Shown here: positions 58,926 through 64,000 of the stretch, piece after piece
Layout: every line of letters begins with the position of its first letter
Numbering within the stretch: the first letter of the stretch is position 1
NCBI RefSeq assembly: GCF_001625365.1
Contig: NZ_LJJF01000001.1
Location: forward strand, 1,736,001 to 1,800,000
DNA length: 64,000 nt
Source of the DNA: Streptomyces sp. MJM8645
Lineage (GTDB): Bacteria; Actinomycetota; Actinomycetes; Streptomycetales; Streptomycetaceae
Reading direction: 5' to 3'
The notes under the pieces: generated by a model
The model's database searches: none
Seen by the model: only the letters and a program-made list of their open reading frames with translations
What the model was told of the DNA's origin: nothing
Translations under genes and position numbers: made by a program

Positions 58926-59777
58926 ATGGCCGGACTGCCCGACGACTTCACCGGACACGACCCCGCGAGGCCAGGGCACGGGGCGGGCGGTGGCGCCCGG
59001 GCGATCCGCTGCCCCGCCTGCCGCCGCGAGCACCTCTACGAGCCGCCGTCGCTGCCCTGTCCGTGCGGCGCCTCGCTGAAGGTGCCGCTGCTGCGCGGCG
59101 GGGTGCCGGTGCAGGTGCGGTTCCGCTCCTGGGAGGACTCCTGGCTGAGCATGCGCTGCCCGCACTGCGGCCGCTCCGACCAGTGGCCGCAGCCCGAGTT
59201 CACCTGCAACTGCGGCGCCACCGTCCGGCTGCCGGTGGACCGCACCACCCGGCTCGGCGGCGGCACGGCCGGCCCGCTCGCCACCCCCGGCCCGCAGGCC
59301 TCCCGCCCGTACCCGGCCCACCCGATGAGCACCCCGGTGCCCGCCCCGCCCGGCGGCTCCGGCGGCCAGCCCAAGCCGTTCCGCCACCGCGCGCCGTTCC
59401 GCCCGCACCCGGTGCGCACCTCGCAGGACGCGGTCTTCACCGCCGCCCGCTACCTGGAGTGGCTCGGCTTCGACGACCTGGAGCTGACCGAGGCCCAGGA
59501 GCGCGACGGGGTGACCCTGCTGGGCAGCCGGATGGTCGCCCAGGTGGACACCTGGACCGAGCCGGCCGACGTGAAGTCGGTCGAGTGCCTGTGGCTGCAG
59601 ACCCTGCACGCCGAGGAGATGGCCGCCGCCATGTTCACCCTGGCCGGCTACTCCCACCAGGCCACCGTGCGCGGCGAACAACTGCTGGTCGCCCTGTTCA
59701 GCCTGGACCTGGCGGGGGTGCCGCAGCCTGCCAACGGCGCCGCCGAGGCCCTGATGGAAACCGGCTGGACGTCCTGA
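58926..59777 (+). CDS. Zinc-ribbon protein with degenerate Mrr-like restriction-endonuclease domain
   Basis: A 283-residue protein. The N-terminal part holds two zinc-ribbon modules: RCPACRREHLYE with CPCG (Cys29/32/45/47) and MRCPHCGRSDQ with TCNCG (Cys78/81/94/96). A Pro/Gly-rich linker (about 105-160) follows. The C-terminal ~120 residues look like an Mrr-type PD-(D/E)xK fold: TAARYLEWLGFDDLELTE, then RDGVTLLGSRMVAQVDTW, then MAAAMFTLAGYSHQATV. The catalytic QxK is changed to Gln206-Val-Asp208. It is therefore probably a nucleic-acid-binding protein without nuclease activity, or one using a different site. GGAG precedes the ATG. The family assignment is by eye. Confidence 0.65.
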   Translation: MAGLPDDFTGHDPARPGHGAGGGARAIRCPACRREHLYEPPSLPCPCGASLKVPLLRGGVPVQVRFRSWEDSWLSMRCPHCGRSDQWPQPEFTCNCGATVRLPVDRTTRLGGGTAGPLATPGPQASRPYPAHPMSTPVPAPPGGSGGQPKPFRHRAPFRPHPVRTSQDAVFTAARYLEWLGFDDLELTEAQERDGVTLLGSRMVAQVDTWTEPADVKSVECLWLQTLHAEEMAAAMFTLAGYSHQATVRGEQLLVALFSLDLAGVPQPANGAAEALMETGWTS

Positions 59778-60024
59778 CCGACAGGAGGCCACCGGGGCGC
59801 ATCCGCCAGGGCGCGCCCTGCGGATCAGGCCGGACAGGGCCTAGATCATTTCCCCCGCGAATGCAAGAACCTCCGCTCGTGATCTGGTGCACAAGCTCAC
59901 CCCCGTGTTGAATTGCCGCCACAGCGCGGGCCCTTGCGCTGCCGTCGCCGTGCCGCCGACAGTCGACGGCGGCGACGCCGGGCAGGGCCGCGCCCCGCTG
60001 GATGGCGCACACAAGGAGGTGGCG

Positions 60025-60897
60025 TTGTCAGAGCACGGATGGGGCCCGAACGGCCCGAACGGGCGGGGGCGGGCGGCAGCGGAGGAGCCGGGCGACACCG
60101 TGTGGCGACTGAGGTCCCGGGGGTGCTGGCAGGAGGCGGCCGAACTGCTGCGCCCGGCCGCCGAACAGGACCCGACAGCGGCCCTGGCACGGGCCGAACT
60201 CCTCATCGAGCAGTGCCTGTTCACCGCCGCACAGTGGACCCAGGCGGAACAGGCGCTGCGCCTCGCGGAGGCCGTGGTGGCCAGCACCGAGCAGCGCGCG
60301 GCCGCAGCCTGCGCCCGCGGCTTCCTGGCGTACGTGGCCAGCGTGCTCGGCCCCCGGGACCGACTGGACGAGGCGCAGGCCGCGCTCGGACGCACCTCGG
60401 CACTGCTGCCGCCGGACGCGCCGGGCCGCCCGCTGCTGGACTTCCGGCGCGGACTGGTCGCCGAGAACCTGCTGCGCGACCGCGGCGCCGCCTGGATCGC
60501 CTACCGCCGGGCGCACGACGGCGCGGGCGAACGCGGGGACGAACTGCTGCGCTCGTACACCTGGCGCCACCTGGCGGCGCTGGCCCTGGCCCGCGGGGAA
60601 CGCGACCACGCCCGCGAGGGCTTCGACGCCTCGCTGCGGCTGCGCGAGCAACTCGGCTTCACGGTGGGGGTGGCGCCGGCGCTCGCGGCGCTCGCCGAGG
60701 TGTCCGAACCGGCCGAGGCCGCCCGGTTGCGCGCCGAGGCGGCCCGGCTCGTCCACGCCCTGGGCGGCGTACCGGTCTGGCTCGCGCGCCAGTTGGGCAC
60801 CACCCGCACGCCGGGGCTCCCCCCGGACGGGGCCCACACGCCGGGGCCTCCCCCGGACGGGCGCATCACCCGCGAGACCTGGGGGACAATCAGCTAA
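60025..60897 (+). CDS. TPR-like helical-repeat protein
   Basis: A 290-residue soluble protein of helical pairs with TPR-like character: WQEAAELLRPAAEQDPTAAL and ARAELLIEQCLFTAAQWTQAEQALRLAEAVV, then AAWIAYRRAHDGAGERGDELL and AREGFDASLRLREQLGFTVG. No catalytic motif is present. TTG at 60025 is chosen because a near-perfect AAGGAGGT lies at 60013-60020, five bases upstream; longer frames have no such site. A Pro/Gly-rich tail ends the protein 8 bases before an iron box, so the two units are separate. Role unknown. Confidence 0.7.
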   Translation: MSEHGWGPNGPNGRGRAAAEEPGDTVWRLRSRGCWQEAAELLRPAAEQDPTAALARAELLIEQCLFTAAQWTQAEQALRLAEAVVASTEQRAAAACARGFLAYVASVLGPRDRLDEAQAALGRTSALLPPDAPGRPLLDFRRGLVAENLLRDRGAAWIAYRRAHDGAGERGDELLRSYTWRHLAALALARGERDHAREGFDASLRLREQLGFTVGVAPALAALAEVSEPAEAARLRAEAARLVHALGGVPVWLARQLGTTRTPGLPPDGAHTPGPPPDGRITRETWGTIS

Positions 60898-60911
60898 GGT
60901 GAGCCTAACCT
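60893..60911. promoter_or_regulatory. Iron box (DmdR1/IdeR-type operator)
   Basis: On the minus strand it reads AGGTTAGGCTCACCTTAGC, which shares the AGGTTAGGCTCACCT core with the actinomycete iron-box consensus TTAGGTTAGGCTAACCTAA. It lies directly upstream of the FhuF-like gene and 155-174 bases before its chosen start. It implies derepression of that gene under iron limitation by the DtxR-family repressor (DmdR1 in streptomycetes). Confidence 0.75.
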
Positions 60912-61065
60912 GGCCGGGGTGAGCAGTACCCCGGCCGGGTTCGCCTTGCCGTTCCCCGGGCACCGCCATGCCCCGGTCCGGCCGGGCCCGGGCGGGCCAC
61001 CACCCCGACCGGGCACCGCCGGGCGGTCCATGGGCGGTCCCCGGTCGACCCGATGGGGCCCGCCC

Positions 61066-62001
61066 ATGACCGCGAGCAGCACCCGGCCCGGCCCCACGCC
61101 GTGCGCCCCCCGCACCACCGAGGCGCACGCCCTCACCCCCGCGCCGGCCGCCACCACCCCCGGCGCGACCTCGTACCACCGGCTCACCGCGCTCGCCCCC
61201 GTCCTGCGGGTGCGCTGCGCCCCGCCCCGCCGCGGCGACGGCTGGATCCCCGCCGCCGACCTGACCACCCGGCCCGAGGCGGTCCGCGAGCTGATCGCCC
61301 ACGACGCCCGGCAGGGCCTCGCCCACTACGGGCGGCCGCTGCGCCCGGACGTGGCGGCCGGCTTCGGCCTGCACCGCGTCGTGTGGCCGCTCTCGCTGCT
61401 GTTCACGCTGCCGTGGTTCCTGGAGCGCCGGGTCCCGCTGCTCGTCCCGGAGGACGTCTCGGTGCGCCGCGGCACCGACCGGGTGGAGCTGACGGTCCGC
61501 CCGGAGGCGTTCGCCTGCCTGCCGGACGACCCGGCGGCCGGCGTGCCGCAGGCCCGTACGGTGCCGGACGGGAACGCGTTGGCCGCCGAACTGCGGTGCG
61601 CGCTGGGCGGGTTCCTGGAACCGGTGCTGGCCGCCTTCCGGCCCGAGGTGCGGCGCGGGCCGCGGGTGCTGTGGGCGATGGCCACGGACGCGGCGGTGGA
61701 GGGGCTCTGGTACGCCGGCGGGCTGCTCGGGGAGCAGGAGCGGGCGCGCGCCGAGCTGTCCGCGCTGCTGGAGCCCCCGCAGGCGGGCGGCGCGACGGCG
61801 GCACCGGCGTGCGCGCCCGGCGTGACCGGCGGCCCCACTCCGGCCCCGTCCCCCTTCACCCCGGGTGCCGGTTTCGCCGCACCGGCGCCCGGGTGCGGGG
61901 ATGCTTCGGGCACCGACCGGGCCCGGGCCAGCTGCTGCCTCGTGTATACCGCCCAACCGGAGGACATCTGCGGCGGCTGCCCCCGCGTCATGCGGGGTTG
62001 A
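61066..62001 (+). CDS. FhuF-like ferric-siderophore reductase ([2Fe-2S])
   Basis: A 311-residue protein. The C-terminus carries the FhuF cluster signature Cys-Cys-x10-Cys-x2-Cys (CCLVYTAQPEDICGGCPR), the unusual [2Fe-2S] site of ferric-siderophore reductases. The middle includes SLLFTLPWFLERRVPLLVPEDV, typical of the family. It should reduce ferric siderophore complexes to release Fe2+ in the cytoplasm. An iron box lies directly upstream, consistent with iron-starvation control. The start is uncertain: ATG 61066, ATG 61030 and GTG 60919 are all in frame; the most upstream lies too close to the operator, so 61066 is used. Confidence 0.85.
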   Translation: MTASSTRPGPTPCAPRTTEAHALTPAPAATTPGATSYHRLTALAPVLRVRCAPPRRGDGWIPAADLTTRPEAVRELIAHDARQGLAHYGRPLRPDVAAGFGLHRVVWPLSLLFTLPWFLERRVPLLVPEDVSVRRGTDRVELTVRPEAFACLPDDPAAGVPQARTVPDGNALAAELRCALGGFLEPVLAAFRPEVRRGPRVLWAMATDAAVEGLWYAGGLLGEQERARAELSALLEPPQAGGATAAPACAPGVTGGPTPAPSPFTPGAGFAAPAPGCGDASGTDRARASCCLVYTAQPEDICGGCPRVMRG

Positions 62002-62215
62002 CGAAAATACGTGCGAAGCCGGATCCGGAAAGCCCGGAATTCCGGGAATAGCCCGCTTCAAATGCATAAGAAAATGCGATTGTCGCGGGGTCAGAAATCC
62101 CTCTACTCAGCGCATTGGCACCGAATCGGCCATTCCCCCGCCGAGCATCCGCCATGATGGTCCCCGCCATCACGACGCAGGAACGCGACGCAGGAAAGCG
62201 AGGCTGGTTCCGGCG

Positions 62216-63274
62216 ATGAAATTGTCCGACATACCGCTTGGCTGGGCCGTCACCGGAGGTGCGGGGCTGCTGGTCAGCGCGCTCCTGGTGGCCCTGGTCC
62301 GGAGCCGGGGATCCGCCGCCGCCGGAGGGCCGGATTCCTGGGAGCGTTCCGAGGAACGGCGCCGCCGCAAGGAATCCCTGTACGGCGGCGCCTCGTACAC
62401 GCTGCTGTTCTGCTGCGCGGGTGTCGCCGCCGCGCTGTCCTTCCACGGGCTGGTCGGCTTCGGGGTGCAGAACCTCGGACTGTCCGGCGGCTGGGAGTAC
62501 CTCGTGCCGTTCGGCCTCGACGGCGCCGCGATGTTCTGCTCGGTGCTCGCCGTGCGCGAGGCCAGCCACGGCGACGCCGCGCTCGGCTCCCGGCTGCTGG
62601 TCTGGCTGTTCGCCGGCGCCTCGGCCTGGTTCAACTGGGTGCACGCCCCGCGCGGCTTCGGCCACGCAGGCGCCCCGCAGTTCTTCTCCGGCATGTCCCT
62701 CTCGGCGGCCATCCTGTTCGACCGGGCGCTCAAGCAGACCCGCCGGGCCGCGCTGCGCGAGCAGGGGCTCGTCCCCCGCCCGCTGCCGCAGATCCGCATC
62801 GTGCGCTGGCTGCGCGCCCCGCGCGAGACCTACGCGGCCTGGTCGCTGATGCTCCTGGAAGGCGTCCGCAGCCTCGACGAGGCGGTGGACGAGGTCCGCG
62901 AGGACAAGCGGGAGAGGGCCGTGGAGCGGGAGCGCCGCAGGCTCGCCGGCCGCCGCGAGCGGGCGGAGATCCGGGCGATCAGCCGCAGCAACAGCGCCTG
63001 GCGCGGACGCGGCGGCGCCGCACGGCAGTTGGAGTCCGGCTCGGAACCCGCCATAGCCGGCGGGCCCGCGGCGGAGCGGCCCGCCGGGCCGCGCGAGGTC
63101 GAGGCCGCCGAGGGCGCGGTGGTGCCCGCCGAGGGCACGGTGGCCCAGCCGGGCCTGCCCGCCCGCCCGGAGCGGCGCACCATCGACCTGACCATCGACG
63201 AGGACACCGTGACGCTGCCGCGGCTGGACTCGCTGGAGCGCAAACTGAAGGACCTGGAGCAGCAGTTCGGGTAG
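62216..63274 (+). CDS. DUF2637 membrane protein (SpdB-like)
   Basis: A 352-residue protein. Four hydrophobic segments (about 8-27, 58-80, 97-113 and 123-140) form the DUF2637 domain seen in Streptomyces spread (Spd) and related proteins. The sequence YTLLFCCAGVAAALSFHGLV and GLSGGWEYLVPFGLDGAAMFC are typical. The C-terminal part is a charged coiled-coil-like region (about 225-275, REDKRERAVERERRRLAGRR) followed by a Pro/Ala-rich stretch and a short helical end (LERKLKDLEQQF). Many chromosomal copies exist apart from conjugative elements and no transfer genes are seen here. Function is unknown. Confidence 0.82.
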   Translation: MKLSDIPLGWAVTGGAGLLVSALLVALVRSRGSAAAGGPDSWERSEERRRRKESLYGGASYTLLFCCAGVAAALSFHGLVGFGVQNLGLSGGWEYLVPFGLDGAAMFCSVLAVREASHGDAALGSRLLVWLFAGASAWFNWVHAPRGFGHAGAPQFFSGMSLSAAILFDRALKQTRRAALREQGLVPRPLPQIRIVRWLRAPRETYAAWSLMLLEGVRSLDEAVDEVREDKRERAVERERRRLAGRRERAEIRAISRSNSAWRGRGGAARQLESGSEPAIAGGPAAERPAGPREVEAAEGAVVPAEGTVAQPGLPARPERRTIDLTIDEDTVTLPRLDSLERKLKDLEQQFG

Positions 63275-63280
63275 CCGGAT

Positions 63281-64000
63281 CTAGGCCGCGGGCGTGCCGC
63301 TGAGCTCGAACCACATCCGCTTGCCGGAGCCACGCGGCTCCACGCCCCAGGCGTCCGCCAGCGCCTCGACGAGCATCAGCCCGCGCCCGGAGGAGGCCTG
63401 CTCCCCCGGGGTCCGGCGGGTCGGCCACAGGTCCGACTCGTCCTCCACCTCGACCCGCAGCCGGGCCCGGCCGCCGTCCGAGGCCGGCTCCCGGTAGAGC
63501 CGGGCGGTGAACATGGCGTCCCGGTCGGTGTGCCGGATGGCGTTGGTGACCAGTTCGGAGGAGAGCAGTTCGGCGGTGTCGATGAACTCGGCGACGCCCC
63601 AGCGGCGCAGCGCGTCGCGCAGCTCCGCCCGGACCTCGGAGATCCGCGCCAGGTCGGCCTGGCCGATCCGGCGGCGCAGCTGCTGGGCGGCCAGGCCGCC
63701 GGCCGGACCGTCCCAGCGCAGGAGCAGCAGCGCTATGTCGTCCTCGCGCTCGCTGGAGTCGGCGGCCTGGGAGGCGATCCGGTCGGCCAGGTCCTCCAGC
63801 GGGTCGCGGGCCGCCTCCTCGGCGCGCGGCAGCGGGCGGGCGAGCGCCCGGGTGAGCCGGGCGATGCCCTCGTCCAGGTCCATGCCGCGCGCCTCGACCA
63901 GGCCGTCGGTACAGAGCAGCACCGTCTCGCCCGGGTCCAGGCTGAACCGGGTGACCCGGTACTCCTGGTCCGGGTCGATGCCCAGCGGCAGCCCGCCGGC
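63281..64000 (-). CDS. SpoIIE-type PP2C phosphatase with anti-sigma-factor-like kinase domain, 5' end outside window
   Basis: The frame is open from 64000 to the stop at 63281; the start lies beyond the window. The visible N-terminal part is the end of a PP2C/SpoIIE domain: GLPLGIDPDQEYRV, then DPGETVLLCTDGLVEARGMD and REDDIALLLLRW. A linker leads to a C-terminal HATPase_c_2 domain like RsbW/SpoIIAB: ELLSSELVTNAIRHTDRDA and SSGRGLMLVEALADAW. Such proteins regulate sigma-factor cascades through serine phosphorylation and dephosphorylation and often carry PAS or GAF sensor domains upstream (not in view). The convergent DUF2637 gene ends 6 bases before its stop. Confidence 0.9.
   Translation of the reverse strand, partial: AGGLPLGIDPDQEYRVTRFSLDPGETVLLCTDGLVEARGMDLDEGIARLTRALARPLPRAEEAARDPLEDLADRIASQAADSSEREDDIALLLLRWDGPAGGLAAQQLRRRIGQADLARISEVRAELRDALRRWGVAEFIDTAELLSSELVTNAIRHTDRDAMFTARLYREPASDGGRARLRVEVEDESDLWPTRRTPGEQASSGRGLMLVEALADAWGVEPRGSGKRMWFELSGTPAA

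Noticed and set aside
60028..62067. 679-codon minus-strand frame opposite the TPR and FhuF-like genes
   Set aside because: It crosses the iron box and two plausible genes, and its product is Arg/Gly-rich.
62216..63274. Integrated conjugative element suggested by DUF2637/Spd similarity
   Set aside because: No tra, rep, int or att sequences or tRNA gene are nearby.

Overview
The window is chromosomal DNA of a high-GC actinomycete, most likely a Streptomyces or Kitasatospora-type streptomycete. The pointers are strong G/C bias at third codon positions, many GTG starts, ATGA/GTGA translational overlaps, terminators without T-tracts, and typical families: a DUF5753/DUF397 regulator pair, RppA with a P450, DUF2637, DUF6232, Tex, and SpoIIE phosphatase/kinase. 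I saw no rRNA, tRNA, CRISPR array, insertion sequence or integrase. About 62 protein genes are supported, including one truncated gene and two genes cut by the window ends.

Layout. 1-6.4 kb: DUF5753 regulator end, two DUF397 proteins, a HEAT-repeat protein, the remnant of an alpha/beta hydrolase, a methyltransferase, and a divergent HTH regulator/aldo-keto reductase pair. 6.5-10.7 kb: the most interesting locus, a borosin-type alpha-N-methyltransferase homologue (813 aa) directly downstream of an 87-aa putative precursor with a 19-residue repeat. A peptide deformylase and a divergent winged-helix regulator with twin palindromes follow. 10.9-14.8 kb: an AAC(3)-like acetyltransferase preceded by two DasR-like sites, a nucleotidyltransferase, an LLM oxidoreductase and a stand-alone HemC paralogue. 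14.9-19.7 kb: a MacB/FtsX-type ABC exporter divergent from a two-component system. 19.8-22.9 kb: P450, RppA (tetrahydroxynaphthalene synthase) and a Nudix hydrolase. 23-30.5 kb: membrane, Tex, PPOX and phosphotransferase genes, a coupled DUF6232 pair sharing a GD/GDHN motif, TetR, a tyrosine phosphatase and a small secreted protein.

30.6-42.8 kb: pentapeptide-repeat protein, GNAT and SGNH hydrolase genes that overlap tail to tail in a 12-bp repeat, HxlR regulator with an aminotransferase, a small YnfA-family membrane protein, a Tat-exported purple acid phosphatase, a DnaJ-type zinc-finger miniprotein, a [2Fe-2S] protein beside an NmtR-like Ni/Co sensor, a flavin dehydrogenase, a secreted esterase and a nickel permease. 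43-51.8 kb: a CocE/NonD-family protein lacking the nucleophilic serine, an Asp/Glu racemase, a MarR/hydrolase pair with a clear operator, a secreted serine protease, a lipoprotein and a membrane esterase. 51.9-64 kb: a PMT/ArnT-like glycosyltransferase, a TAP-family hydrolase, a secreted HNH nuclease, MoaA divergent from a MobA/MocA-like nucleotidyltransferase, a zinc-ribbon protein with a degenerate Mrr-like domain, a TPR-like protein, an iron-box-preceded FhuF-like reductase, DUF2637, and a truncated SpoIIE phosphatase.

Most genes are independent units of one to three genes. The clearest functional groupings are the putative split borosin pair, the ABC exporter/two-component system, P450-rppA-nudix, the MarR/hydrolase and HTH/aldo-keto reductase divergons, and the moaA/mobA-like divergon. 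All assignments rest on reading sequence motifs; no database search was run.
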